A DNA stretch of 64,000 bases from Companilactobacillus mindensis DSM 14500. GTDB taxonomy: Bacteria; Bacillota; Bacilli; Lactobacillales; Lactobacillaceae. Within the stretch, counting starts at the first letter, position 1. The number at the start of each line of letters is the position of its first letter. The stretch is taken from NCBI RefSeq assembly GCF_001434275.1, contig NZ_AZEZ01000013.1:29965-93964 (forward strand), in the 5' to 3' direction. Position numbers and translations under genes: made by a program. Shown here piece after piece: positions 56,013 to 64,000 of the stretch. Below the pieces are notes generated by a model. That model saw nothing but the letters and a program-made list of their open reading frames with translations. It made no database searches and was not told the DNA's origin.

Positions 56013-56650
56013 TGGATAAATTAGCAGTAGCAGAAAATATTGCCGAACAATTATTAAATATCAAGGCGGTGACATTGAGTCCCAAAGCACCATTCACATG
56101 GGCCAGCGGCATCAAGGCACCAATTTATACTGATAACCGTTTGACGATTGCTTATCCAGATTTCCGCCAAACAATTGCTCATGACTTGGCCGAATTGATC
56201 AAAGAACACTATCCAGACGTTGAAGTTATCGGTGGCGTAGCAACTGCTGGGATCCCTCACGCAACTGGCGTATCAAATATCTTGAATCTGCCTTTGAATT
56301 ACGTTCGTCCTCAGAAAAAAGACCACGGTAAAAAGAGTCAAATCGAAGGACGCTGTCAAAAAGGCGACAAAGTTGTTTTGATCGACGATTTGATTTCGAC
56401 TGGTGGCAGTATTCTAAAGGCTGTCAAAGCAGTTAGAGAAGAAGGCGGCGAAGTTATCGGTACCGTAGCGATTTTTTCTTACGGTTTGCCAGAGAGCACA
56501 GTCAACTTCAAAAATGCTGATACCAAGTTGTTCACTTTGACCGACTATCCAACAATGATCAAAGTTGCTCAAAAGAATGATTATGTTGAAGCAAACGATA
56601 TGGAATTATTACAACAGTGGTATCAAGATCCGGAAAGTTGGGGTAAATAA
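56012..56650 (+). CDS. pyrE: orotate phosphoribosyltransferase
   Basis: The enzyme converts orotate and PRPP to OMP. The 212-residue product has the PRPP-binding loop VVLIDDLISTGGS, the FTWASGIKAPIYTDNR substrate region and YVRPQKKDHGKK. It shares single-base overlaps with pyrF and pyrD. Confidence 0.97.
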   Translation: MDKLAVAENIAEQLLNIKAVTLSPKAPFTWASGIKAPIYTDNRLTIAYPDFRQTIAHDLAELIKEHYPDVEVIGGVATAGIPHATGVSNILNLPLNYVRPQKKDHGKKSQIEGRCQKGDKVVLIDDLISTGGSILKAVKAVREEGGEVIGTVAIFSYGLPESTVNFKNADTKLFTLTDYPTMIKVAQKNDYVEANDMELLQQWYQDPESWGK

Positions 56651-57810
56651 TGAAATTATATAAATTAGTTCGTCCAGCAATTTTTAAAATGGACCCCGAA
56701 GTAGATCACCATATCGTTGCTACCGGTTTGAAGATGTTCAACAAGACGCCTGAAGTTCTTAGAACAATGTTTCAAACTAAAAAAAGAGCCAATCTTAAAG
56801 TAACTGTTAAAGGTGTAACGTTTGATTCACCAATTGGCATCGCAGCCGGTTTCGATAAGAAGGCAGAATTTTACAACAGTTTAGGTGCATTAGGAGCTGG
56901 TTTCGTGGAAATTGGCAGTATTACTAAACACGATCAACCTGGCAACAAGAAGAAACGGATTTTCCGTTTACCCGAAGATAACGCCATTATCAATCGCATG
57001 GGACTCAACAACCTCGGGGTTGAAGAAACAAGAAAGCATTTAGCCAATACGCCTAAACACGTTAAAATCGGTATCAGCGTTGCGCCTGGACATGGCTTGA
57101 GCAGTGACGAGATGGTTGCTGAAATGGTGGATGACATCAAGGAAATTCATGCTTTTGGCGACTATATTGCCTTGAATCAAAGTTGCCCTAATCAAAAGGG
57201 TGTTACTGCCTTGCAAGAAGTTACTGTTGCTCGTAAATTACTTCAAAAGATCCACAATTTGCATATCAAGGAGCCAGTTTTCTGTAAGTTCGGCAACGAC
57301 ATTACCACAGAACAATTGATTGAATTGATCAAGGAAACTGACGGTTTGATGGACGGAATTATTTTGACCAATACAGCTTCAAATCCTAGTGAAGTCCATG
57401 ACCATTTGCAATCAGTTCATCGTAATGAAGGCGGTGGCCTAAGTGGTAAGCCAATTTTTAAGAAATCGCTAAGCTTGACACGCAGTATCCACGCACAATA
57501 TCCAGACCTGCCTATCATGTTCTCTGGTGGCGTCTTTACACCTGAAGATGCCAAAGCTGCTTTGGAAGCGGGAGCCAGCTTAGTTCAAGTCTACACAGGC
57601 TTTATTTACAACGGACCAACTTTGATGAATGACATCAATACTTATCTTTCCAAAGAAAACGTGATAGATAAGGTGGCCAACAACTATACAGAAACGGTTG
57701 TAAAAGCCCCAGTCAGGGATGAAAAAGATATTAAGGTGGATGAAATCGAATCAACTGAAAAAGTTGAATTGGATGCTAATTCGGGTGCCTCATTCCACGA
57801 AGAAGCTTAA
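56650..57810 (+). CDS. pyrD: dihydroorotate dehydrogenase, class 2-like
   Basis: This flavoenzyme oxidises dihydroorotate. The N-terminal helical extension (LVRPAIFKMDPEVDHH), GIAAGFDKKAEFYNSLG, IGSITKHDQPGN and NRMGLNN are those of the membrane-associated class 2 (quinone-linked) group. However, the catalytic loop reads ALNQSCPNQKG, with cysteine where class 2 enzymes normally have serine and class 1 enzymes have cysteine. The 386-residue protein also has a roughly 40-residue acidic tail after the barrel. The gene closes the operon; carA, carB and pyrR are not in this window. Confidence 0.93.
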   Translation: MKLYKLVRPAIFKMDPEVDHHIVATGLKMFNKTPEVLRTMFQTKKRANLKVTVKGVTFDSPIGIAAGFDKKAEFYNSLGALGAGFVEIGSITKHDQPGNKKKRIFRLPEDNAIINRMGLNNLGVEETRKHLANTPKHVKIGISVAPGHGLSSDEMVAEMVDDIKEIHAFGDYIALNQSCPNQKGVTALQEVTVARKLLQKIHNLHIKEPVFCKFGNDITTEQLIELIKETDGLMDGIILTNTASNPSEVHDHLQSVHRNEGGGLSGKPIFKKSLSLTRSIHAQYPDLPIMFSGGVFTPEDAKAALEAGASLVQVYTGFIYNGPTLMNDINTYLSKENVIDKVANNYTETVVKAPVRDEKDIKVDEIESTEKVELDANSGASFHEEA

Positions 57811-57826
57811 TCATATCGTTATACAA

Positions 57827-57980
57827 AAAGACGTCTCTGATTCGATGCTGAATCAGAGGCGTCTTTGCGTTAATGCTCGAAAGTTGACCTTTTTTGAAAC
57901 GAGTTACACAAACTAGATTCCTGCGTATTACTACGACCTGGAAATTGCTCAGAATCTAATCGGTTTGCTCAGCTCTCTAT
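57827..57980 (-). repeat. structured intergenic element, copy F, with terminator
   Basis: Read on the minus strand it starts 10 bases after the stop of the gene at 57989-58360. It has the same modules as the copy at 15537: AGATTCTGAGCAATT (57943-57957, identical), then GTCGTAGTAAT, CAGGAATCTAG and TTGTGTAACTC (38 of 43 bases as in copy B). A linker with AACTTTCGAG leads to terminator hairpin 57827-57843/57850-57866 (17 bp, one G-T). The central CCACC hairpin of copy B is absent. The hairpin also ends pyrD on the plus strand, so it serves two convergent genes. Confidence 0.85.
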
Positions 57981-57988
57981 TGATTTTT

Positions 57989-58360
57989 TTAAGGTTTGAT
58001 AGCATCTAGTTCAGCTAATTTATTCTTTATCTGAGCTATTTGTTCAGAGGATAAGTGGGTTTGATTGTTGATGATATCGATGATGTCGCTGCCAAGGGTG
58101 ATTATTTCACCGGCCTTGTCATTAGTTACTAAGACCATATAAATCGAGACGAAACCAGCCAATTCGCGATAACTAGCCGTACCAGCAACTTCATTTTGAC
58201 TGAGCAAGGTATTAGTCGAGCCAATAATAACTTGTTTGGCCCGCTGATTTTTTTCCTTAGTCTGCTTGTGCTGCTGGTAATAGGGAAGAAACAAAGCGAC
58301 TGAAACAGCTAGCAGTTCACCCAGGCCTTCGACCCATTCAGCTAAAGATCCTAATTCCAT
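57989..58360 (-). CDS. small membrane protein of unknown function
   Basis: The 123-residue product has one N-terminal hydrophobic segment (about residues 10-27, then KQTKEKNQRAK), suggesting an anchor with a cytoplasmic helical domain. A Gly- and Ile-rich helix follows near residue 85 and ends with HLSSEQIAQIKNKLAEL. I do not recognise a family. A strong GGGAGG precedes the ATG. The neighbours are an unrelated AraC regulator and the repeat element. Confidence 0.7.
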   Translation of the reverse strand: MELGSLAEWVEGLGELLAVSVALFLPYYQQHKQTKEKNQRAKQVIIGSTNTLLSQNEVAGTASYRELAGFVSIYMVLVTNDKAGEIITLGSDIIDIINNQTHLSSEQIAQIKNKLAELDAIKP

Positions 58361-58439
58361 GAGATTACCTCCCTGAAGAATGAATATTTTTATTGGGGAA
58401 ATAATAACATTTTTTTGGTAAAGATTTAATCAGAAAGCT

Positions 58440-59297
58440 CTATTGAGCAGCAGCTATTTCACGTGTGACATTGCGATATTGGGTCGGCGACATGCCGTTG
58501 TGTTGTTTGAATTGTTTCATAAAGTAAGTGTCGTACTCAAAACCCGTTGCTAGAGCGATGTCGTTCAAACTCATCCCTGTATGCGTCAGCATTTGTTCGG
58601 CAATGTTCAATCGATAAGACAATAAGTATTGCATGGCTGTTTGATCGACTCGTTGTTTAAATTGGTCGTTTAAAGTGACCCGATTCAAATGAGTCAAGTC
58701 AGTCAGATCCTCTGAACGAATAGGGGATGGATAGTTGCTGTGAATAAAGCGCAAGGCTTGATCGATAGCTGAATTTTGAGTGTCTTTTTCCAGTTGCTTG
58801 AGTAAATTGAAGATCTGAATCAAATACTGCTTGATCCGACATACCCAAAGGTCATCGCTTTGAGCCTGAACTTCCATACCTAGGGTAAAGAACCATTGAA
58901 GAAATTTGGGATAGAGTTCGTCATCCAGTTTGATTAAGCCAATGTGGTCAGCATTATTTTCAAAAAGTGACAAGCCTTCTTTGATCTTAGGGGTATTGGG
59001 TACGTTGAGATCAGTTTTTTGTGACAGACGGACGGTATTCAAAAATAGTGGATTAAACGAAAAGGAAGAAGCGGCTAAATTTTTGACCTTTTTCCATTTC
59101 AATTGATCACCGGATTTGATACAGAGAACACTGGGCGGATTTACATTGATAGGATGACCGTTGACGGTGGCGAGTACTTCTCCTTGAGTGATCAAGATCA
59201 ACGTGTGGCGAGCATCTTGTGGCAAATTTAAAAGTTTTTGATTGGCGTCGAATTCGATTTCTACTTGACGATTTTTGTGACGGTCTACTTGAGGCAT
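58440..59297 (-). CDS. AraC family transcriptional regulator
   Basis: The 285-residue protein has an N-terminal cupin-like sensor part ([18 protein letters not shown]) and a C-terminal double helix-turn-helix AraC domain (about 185-280). The domain includes [17 protein letters not shown] and the signature [25 protein letters not shown], cut here at family-typical spacing. It is divergent from gap, with about 100 bases between the two starts. The inducer is unknown, probably a sugar-like molecule from the cupin fold. AGGAG precedes the ATG. Confidence 0.88.
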   Translation of the reverse strand: MPQVDRHKNRQVEIEFDANQKLLNLPQDARHTLILITQGEVLATVNGHPINVNPPSVLCIKSGDQLKWKKVKNLAASSFSFNPLFLNTVRLSQKTDLNVPNTPKIKEGLSLFENNADHIGLIKLDDELYPKFLQWFFTLGMEVQAQSDDLWVCRIKQYLIQIFNLLKQLEKDTQNSAIDQALRFIHSNYPSPIRSEDLTDLTHLNRVTLNDQFKQRVDQTAMQYLLSYRLNIAEQMLTHTGMSLNDIALATGFEYDTYFMKQFKQHNGMSPTQYRNVTREIAAAQ

Positions 59298-59318
59298 AAT
59301 AAGCTCCTAACAAATAGT

Positions 59319-59330
59319 ATAGTTAACTAT
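59319..59330. promoter_or_regulatory. palindrome in the araC-gap intergenic region, candidate operator
   Basis: ATAGTTAACTAT is a perfect 12-bp palindrome, flanked by AAATAGT on one side and ACTATTT on the other. It lies between the divergent AraC gene and gap and could be a regulator site. No promoter with good consensus is obvious here. Confidence 0.4.
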
Positions 59331-59405
59331 TTCATTTATACCATTTTATCAAAGTCCATTTCAAATTATGATTACTCATGTAATAAAGACATGGAGGTCA
59401 GAAAA

Positions 59406-60416
59406 ATGACAGTAAAAGTTGGTATTAATGGATTTGGTAGAATTGGTAGATTAGCTTTCAGAAGGATCAGTGAGATCGATAGCGATGTTGAAGTCGTTGC
59501 CATCAATGATTTAACGAACGCGCAAATGTTGGCGCAATTGTTACAATTCGACTCAGCCCACGGCACTTTCAATAAAAAGGTAACTGCAAGTGAAGATTCG
59601 ATCGTGGTTGATGGGAAGAAGATTCGAGTTTATGCTCAACCTGATGCTAGAGAAATTCCTTGGGTCAAAAATAACGGCGTTGATATTGTTTTGGAATGTA
59701 CTGGCTTTTATACATCGACCCAAAAAGCTCAAGCGCACTTAGATGCTGGTGTCAAAAAAGTTATCGTCTCGGCACCGGCTGGTCAAATGAAGACGATCGT
59801 CTACAATGTCAACGATGATACCTTGAATAAAGATGATAAGATCATTTCAGCGGGTTCTTGTACGACTAACTGTTTAGCACCAATGGCTTACTTCTTGAAT
59901 CAAGATTACGGTATCAAAGTTGGAACAATGACAACTGTTCACGCCTATACATCCACACAGATGATCTTAGATGGACCAGTTCGTGGCAATAACTTGCGTG
60001 CCGCTAGAACCGCCGCTACAAATATTATTCCTCACTCATCTGGTGCTGCCAAAGCTATCGGTTTGGTAATTCCCGAATTGAACGGCAAGTTAAAAGGTCA
60101 TGCCCAACGTGTTCCAGTTCCGGATGGTTCTTTGACCGAATTAGTTTCTGTAGTTGAGAAAAATGTTACAGTTGATGAAGTCAACCAAAAGATGTACGAA
60201 CACACTCAAAATAATCCTTCATTTGGATACGATGATCGTCAAATCGTCTCAGGCGATATCATCAATTCAACTTACGGTTCGATTTTTGATCCAACACAGA
60301 CTGAAGTTACTAATGTTGGCGAGACGACACTGGTTAAGACGGTTGCTTGGTATGACAATGAATACAGTTTTACTAGCCAAATGATCCGCCTTTTGGATAA
60401 ATTTGCTCGAATTTAG
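59406..60416 (+). CDS. gap: glyceraldehyde-3-phosphate dehydrogenase
   Basis: This glycolytic enzyme has 336 residues. The NAD fold [16 protein letters not shown], Asp in AINDLT (typical of NAD specificity), the catalytic cysteine in [11 protein letters not shown] (about C152) and [13 protein letters not shown] are intact. The ATG at 59406 has GGAGG; the long upstream extension of the frame is not coding. It is not beside pgk or cggR, so it is isolated from the usual glycolytic operon and lies next to an AraC gene. Confidence 0.97.
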   Translation: MTVKVGINGFGRIGRLAFRRISEIDSDVEVVAINDLTNAQMLAQLLQFDSAHGTFNKKVTASEDSIVVDGKKIRVYAQPDAREIPWVKNNGVDIVLECTGFYTSTQKAQAHLDAGVKKVIVSAPAGQMKTIVYNVNDDTLNKDDKIISAGSCTTNCLAPMAYFLNQDYGIKVGTMTTVHAYTSTQMILDGPVRGNNLRAARTAATNIIPHSSGAAKAIGLVIPELNGKLKGHAQRVPVPDGSLTELVSVVEKNVTVDEVNQKMYEHTQNNPSFGYDDRQIVSGDIINSTYGSIFDPTQTEVTNVGETTLVKTVAWYDNEYSFTSQMIRLLDKFARI

Positions 60417-60440
60417 AAAATAGAACATAATATAGTATCA

Positions 60441-60483
60441 AAAATCACCCCTGATTCTGTACTCGAGAATCAGAGGTGATTTT
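60441..60483. terminator. bidirectional terminator between gap and the DJ-1 gene (copy G)
   Basis: A 17-bp stem (60441-60457 with 60467-60483, one A-C mismatch) has core CACCCCTGATTC/GAATCAGAGGTG. The leader on the plus strand is short and lacks the TTAACG motif. Confidence 0.9.
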
Positions 60484-60510
60484 ATGTTAATGTGCAAACC
60501 AGTTTTTTGG

Positions 60511-61182
60511 CTATATATTTTTTAATAATAAATTTGCGACTGCCCGAGCAGAAAAGGGATTTTGTCCCGTGATCAGTCGACCATCTTTTACAGCATATTC
60601 TTTATATGCACGTTTCTTTTGGAACTTGGCGCCGTGTTCAGTGGCAACTTGTTGGTTTAAGAAGGGAACAACTTTTTTCTTACCAGCTAGAATTTCTTCA
60701 GCAGTGGTAAAACCGGTAACTTTTTTATCTCTGATCAAATATTGGTCATCAACTCTAACATTCAATAATCCGGCGATACCGTGGCAAACTGAGGTTACGA
60801 AGCCATTTTGTTGATAAATTTTTTGAGTGATCAGTTGCAAGTCGTTGCTATCAGGGAAGTCCCACATCACGCCGTGACCACCAGTATAATAGATGGCTTG
60901 GTAATTTTTAGGATCGATATCGCTAGGTTTGAGAGAGTTCATTAAAGCACGTTGTTGAAAGTCTTTACTTTCATAAATTTGTAAATCGCGGCCACTGGTG
61001 TATTTCATGCTACGGGGATCTAATGGGACGAATCCACCTTGGGGACTGACATAGTCGACTTGGAAACCGGCTTTTGTAACTTCATCGACAAATTCAGTAG
61101 CTTCACTCAGCCACAAGCCAGTTGCATCGTTGGTACCATGATAGCGAGTTGTATTTGTTAGAACGACCAAGATTTTTTTCAT
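60511..61182 (-). CDS. DJ-1/PfpI superfamily protein, Hsp31-like
   Basis: The 223-residue protein is a class I glutamine-amidotransferase-like fold protein. The reactive cysteine is in VCHGIAGLL (C133), preceded by the TGGHGVMWDF loop and with a conserved glutamate at WLSEATEF (E27). The layout matches Hsp31/glyoxalase III proteins that convert methylglyoxal to lactate or repair glycation. It starts 18 bases after the OYE gene with AAAGGAAA upstream, so it is in the ArsR-OYE operon. Confidence 0.88.
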   Translation of the reverse strand: MKKILVVLTNTTRYHGTNDATGLWLSEATEFVDEVTKAGFQVDYVSPQGGFVPLDPRSMKYTSGRDLQIYESKDFQQRALMNSLKPSDIDPKNYQAIYYTGGHGVMWDFPDSNDLQLITQKIYQQNGFVTSVCHGIAGLLNVRVDDQYLIRDKKVTGFTTAEEILAGKKKVVPFLNQQVATEHGAKFQKKRAYKEYAVKDGRLITGQNPFSARAVANLLLKNI

Positions 61183-61200
61183 AAATTATTTCCTTTCTGT

Positions 61201-62409
61201 TTATCCACGTTGAGGGATCAAAGCCGATAGGCCCTGTTTCTTAAAAGCAAATCCTAGAGAACTCCAGGCATTGTCAGTAACTTGAACGGGCAATCCTTTA
61301 GCGATACGGCGCATTTGTTGTTGATAATAGCTCAGTCCAACTAATGAGCCGATCTTTTTATCAAGACCGCTGATCTTAGTTGTTAAATGATGTAAGTTGA
61401 CCACAGTAAAATTACCAGTTTCAAATTGATTTGGCAAATCAGGTACCATTACAAGTGGCCGAGCTAAACCAATCAAGTCAGCTTCGTTATTTTCAATTGT
61501 TTTCGACATTCCATTAGCGGTACTGAAGCCACCAGTGACAGCGACTGGTGTGTCAATTATCTTTTTAACTTTACTTGCATAGTCGATGAAGAAGGCTCCT
61601 TTACCGATGCCTTGAACAGTTGGTTTTTCATAGTTACCACCGGAAATTTCAATTAAGTTAATCCCTAATTGAGACATCTTTTGAATAACTTTGAGTGAAT
61701 CTTCTTCTGAGAAGCCACCTTCACGAAAATCTGATGAGTTGATTTTAAGAGCAATCGGGAAGTCGTCACCAAGTTTTTCACGCATGCCGGTATAAATCTC
61801 AACTAAGATGCGCATCCGGTTTTCTAAACTGCCGCCGTATTCGTCGACACGTTGATTGTCGTGCGGTGATAAGAATTGGCTGAGAAGGTATCCGTGAGCC
61901 GCGTGGATTTCAACGCCAGAGAAACCAGCTTTTTTAGCAACAACGGCTGCATTGATAAATTTTTGAACGATAGTTTTGATTTCTACATTAGTGAGTGCAC
62001 GTGGAGGGTTGAAAGCAAAACTGTTGGATCCGGCCATAGCAACGGCACTAGGAGATACAGGCTGTTTACTGATAGTTTTTGGTGATTGTTTGCCGGGATG
62101 ATTTAATTGCATGAAAATTTTGGCACCGTTAGTTGTTCCTGCTTGAGCCCATTGTTTGAGTAAGTCCAAATCTCTAGTATCTTCGATTACGATGTTGCCG
62201 AATTCGCCACGGGCAGTTTGGTCGACCATTACGTTACCAGTAATGAGAAGACCAGTGCCACCATTAGCCCAAGCTCGGTAGAGATCGATCAATTCTTTGG
62301 TAGGGCGGTAATTTTTATCTCCCATAGTTTCGCTAATAGCGGCTTTCATGAAGCGATTCTTAATTGTAGTACTGTCAGTTAGTTGTAATGAATCAAAAAT
62401 GTTTGTCAT
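61201..62409 (-). CDS. NADH:flavin oxidoreductase, old yellow enzyme family
   Basis: The 402-residue protein is an FMN enzyme with a TIM barrel. ENRM-type NRFMKAAISETMGD, QLNHPGKQ, EIHAAHGYLLSQFLSP and DEYGGSLENRMRIL identify the OYE family. These enzymes reduce activated double bonds in electrophiles. It is the second gene of an operon with an ArsR regulator and a DJ-1 protein. The start has AGGAGAAAA on the minus strand. Confidence 0.93.
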   Translation of the reverse strand: MTNIFDSLQLTDSTTIKNRFMKAAISETMGDKNYRPTKELIDLYRAWANGGTGLLITGNVMVDQTARGEFGNIVIEDTRDLDLLKQWAQAGTTNGAKIFMQLNHPGKQSPKTISKQPVSPSAVAMAGSNSFAFNPPRALTNVEIKTIVQKFINAAVVAKKAGFSGVEIHAAHGYLLSQFLSPHDNQRVDEYGGSLENRMRILVEIYTGMREKLGDDFPIALKINSSDFREGGFSEEDSLKVIQKMSQLGINLIEISGGNYEKPTVQGIGKGAFFIDYASKVKKIIDTPVAVTGGFSTANGMSKTIENNEADLIGLARPLVMVPDLPNQFETGNFTVVNLHHLTTKISGLDKKIGSLVGLSYYQQQMRRIAKGLPVQVTDNAWSSLGFAFKKQGLSALIPQRG

Positions 62410-62428
62410 AATTTTCTCCTGTTTATAA

Positions 62429-62444
62429 GTTTAAACTTTTGAAC
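62429..62444 (-). promoter_or_regulatory. candidate ArsR operator, site 2, before the OYE gene
   Basis: On the minus strand GTTCAAAAGTTTAAAC matches site 1 (62796-62811) at 14 of 16 positions. It contains AAGTTTAAACTT, a perfect 12-bp palindrome, and lies 20 bases upstream of the OYE start. This suggests a second, internal control point in the operon. Confidence 0.6.
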
Positions 62445-62470
62445 CTATATTTCAAAAAAATAATTTCACC

Positions 62471-62779
62471 TTATTTAGATGAAATACTTTCTTCGAGTGA
62501 TTTAGTCAATTCTTTTAATAAGTGCACTGTATCATCCAATGATACTTGATAAAAGCGCTCTTTTCCGACCTTATTGACAGTGATAACACCTGCATCAAGC
62601 ATCAATTTCAAATGATGTGAGACTGCCGGACGAGAAAGATCCAATTGATCAGTAATTTGATTAACAGTCAATTCTTTATCTTTACAGAGCAACAAGATGA
62701 TTTTTTGCCGGTTTTCATCTTGGAAGATCGAAAAGATCGGCATGCCACGTTTAAAGATTGCCATTGTTTCTTCAGCCAT
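62471..62779 (-). CDS. ArsR-family transcriptional regulator
   Basis: The 102-residue winged-helix protein has the helix-turn-helix region ITDQLDLSRPAVSHHLKLM and the wing VNKVGKERFYQVS. It lacks the metal-binding ELCVCDL motif of classical ArsR. Its only cysteine is C32 (LLLCKDKEL), which could act as an electrophile or redox sensor. It is first in an operon with an OYE and a DJ-1 protein and lies close to two similar 16-bp sites. Confidence 0.9.
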   Translation of the reverse strand: MAEETMAIFKRGMPIFSIFQDENRQKIILLLCKDKELTVNQITDQLDLSRPAVSHHLKLMLDAGVITVNKVGKERFYQVSLDDTVHLLKELTKSLEESISSK

Positions 62780-62795
62780 ATTTTTCCTCCTATAC

Positions 62796-62811
62796 GTTCA
62801 TAGGTTTAAAC
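62796..62811 (-). promoter_or_regulatory. candidate ArsR operator, site 1, before arsR
   Basis: GTTCATAGGTTTAAAC (plus strand) lies within a longer imperfect palindrome from ATACGTTC to AAACGTAT, 17 bases before the regulator start codon. It matches site 2 at 62429-62444 and fits autoregulation. Confidence 0.6.
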
Positions 62812-62915
62812 GTATTATATTTTGTGGCGATGGTAATGTCAACAAATAATTTGAAAAATTATTAATTTACTTGTCATTGTGGAAGCCAAATGAGGTAGAG
62901 AAAGGCCTTAGGCAT

Positions 62916-63019
62916 AACAATCCCCCCTGATTCTAAGTGCAGAACCAGAGGGGATTGTTTATGTTAATTTTTAAGTCTAGATAATTGCTCAGAATCTGAT
63001 CGAGCTTGTTCCACTCTCT
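62916..63019 (-). repeat. structured intergenic element, truncated copy H, with terminator
   Basis: Read on the minus strand it starts at the lactate permease stop codon (TAG then AGAGTGGAACAAGC). AGATTCTGAGCAATT (62983-62997) and CTAGACTT match copy B, then it passes straight to TTAACATAAA and the terminator hairpin (62916-62934/62941-62959, two mismatches). The second half of the long stem is missing. Confidence 0.82.
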
Positions 63020-63953
63020 AAATTAATGTGAAGATAAAGCCAACGATCCCGACGAGCAAACCGTAAGTCAAAGCAGGTAAAACGGTTTTGCGTAAGATGT
63101 TGCCTTCTTGACCGGATAAGCCGACAACCGAACTGACGGAAACGATATTGTGTACACAGATCATGTTACCAGCGGCTGCACCAATCAATTGAGCTGCTAG
63201 GACGAGTTCTTTTTGAACTCCTGCATTAGTGGCAATATCAGCTTGAATCTGGCCAAAGGTTAAAGTCGAAACGGTTGTACTACCTGTAACGAAGGACCCT
63301 AATTGACCTAAGAATGGAGCGATGATGATCCAAATCGATGATAAGTATTTGGAGATTACTTTGGCGATAAAGACTGGCATACTAGGTAATTTAGCCAAGT
63401 TGAGTTCCGAATTAGTGAAAATTTGTACCATGATCAACGTCACGATTAAAGCAATGGCAGTTGATTTCATGGAAAAAATCACCTTTTTAGCGGTAGGTAG
63501 AAAGCTTTTGAGTGATTTTACTTGAATCAATAAACCAAATAATACTGCCAAAGTTAACAAGGTACCGGGTGAATACAGGAATTCCCAATCGGAATTTATT
63601 TGGGAGAAACCAAGGATGTTTTTCCAAGATAAATTGACGTTAGTAACTAGGAAGTTTTTCAATGGCATGATCGTTCTCGTCGCTAGTAACAAGAGAATAA
63701 CGAAGATGTAGGGTGACCAAGCAGTCAAAAGCGACATTGAATTTTTTGAAGCTTTGATTTCTTTAGTCGATGTAGACCAAGGATTTTGAAAAATCGACTT
63801 TGGCAAGAGAAATTTAAATTTGATCGAGATAATAGCAATAATTATCGTGATAAATGGTGCCAGAATGGAGACGAATTCGTAACTGAGCGTGAAGGCTACT
63901 AACAGTGCGGATAAACTGTAAATAATACCGATAAATAATGTCCAAGGAAACAA
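63018..63953 (-). pseudogene. lctP: L-lactate permease (LctP family), 5'-truncated
   Basis: The visible 311 residues are the C-terminal two-thirds of a LctP family transporter, with about eight transmembrane segments. PWTLFIGIIYSLSALLVAF, AWSPYIFVILLLLATR, APFLGQLGSFVTGSTTVS and AAAGNMICVHNIV are family features. Full proteins are usually about 500 residues or more. Here the open frame is closed by a TAA just upstream of the first visible codons, inside a perfect inverted repeat. There is no ribosome binding site before the first TTG. The gene is probably broken, perhaps by an insertion or deletion; the cause lies beyond the window. Confidence 0.8.
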
Positions 63954-63962
63954 CCTAAGATT

Positions 63963-63998
63963 AGTTCTAAGTAAAGATTAAACTCTTTACTTAGAACT
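63963..63998. repeat. perfect inverted repeat at the lctP truncation point
   Basis: AGTTCTAAGTAAAGA and TCTTTACTTAGAACT form a perfect 15-bp stem with a 6-base loop. It sits exactly where the lctP reading frame is lost and near the end of the window. It could be a terminator or the terminal repeat of an inserted element. Confidence 0.7.
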
Positions 63999-64000
63999 TT

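Noticed and set aside
59238..59405. N-terminal extension of GAPDH by 56 residues
   Set aside because: The extension would run through the divergent AraC start and promoter region and does not resemble GAPDH; the ATG at 59406 has a good ribosome binding site and starts the known N-terminus.

Overview
The window is A+T-rich chromosomal DNA from a low-GC Gram-positive bacterium. I judge it to be a member of the Lactobacillaceae, possibly the Companilactobacillus group, though the genus is only a guess. The evidence is the dcw cluster in the Firmicutes order ending divIVA-ileS, a D-lactate dehydrogenase next to a PDH operon, RNase J1 and J2, the RpoY subunit, T-box and PyrR leaders, a SLAP-type surface protein and AGGAGG-type ribosome binding sites. 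I saw no rRNA, tRNA, CRISPR array, phage region or intact insertion sequence. Almost all of it is housekeeping core.

Layout. 1-7850: division and wall cluster murD (5' cut by the window), murG, divIB, ftsA, ftsZ, sepF, ylmG, ylmH, divIVA. 7851-11100: T-box-controlled ileS and a cold-shock protein. 11284-15740: nudF, a small membrane protein, mtnN, and a tRNA-thiolation group (cysteine desulfurase, DUF1831, mnmA) followed by a structured repeat. 15860-19558: histidine phosphatase, TPR protein and recD2. 19673-23285 (minus strand): lipid kinase, RNase J1, rpoY, def. 23522-29600: ldhD and pdhABCD, with pdhA frameshifted. 29628-40231: UPF0223, inositol phosphatase, typA, ftsW, ylbG, rsmD, coaD, a PDZ/Lon protease, comEA, comEC, holA. 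40355-48875: rpsT and rpsO (divergent), RNase J2, a TPR protein, tuf, tig, clpX, engB. 48972-51261: a SLAP protein and two tandem phosphoglycerate-mutase-like paralogues. 51324-57810: T-box-tyrS and a pyrBCFED operon behind two PyrR-type attenuators. 57989-63953 is the most accessory part: a small membrane protein, an AraC regulator divergent from a GAPDH gene, an ArsR-OYE-DJ-1 operon with two matching operators, and an L-lactate permease gene lacking its 5' third.

Most notable points. (1) Eight intergenic terminators share one stem core (CTCTGATTC/GAATCAGAG) while their outer stems differ with compensating changes. Three of them sit at the end of a longer modular element that folds back on itself. 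(2) mnmA, the tRNA 2-thiouridylase gene, uses GAG for 16 of 20 Glu codons and AAG for 26 of 28 Lys codons, while its operon neighbour uses 2/28 and 4/26. The bias falls on codons read by tRNAs that MnmA modifies. (3) pdhA carries one extra base that breaks the reading frame at the thiamine-diphosphate motif. (4) Two PyrR attenuators stand in tandem with no gene between them. (5) An ArsR-type regulator with a single cysteine appears to control an old-yellow-enzyme/DJ-1 operon through two copies of a 16-bp site.
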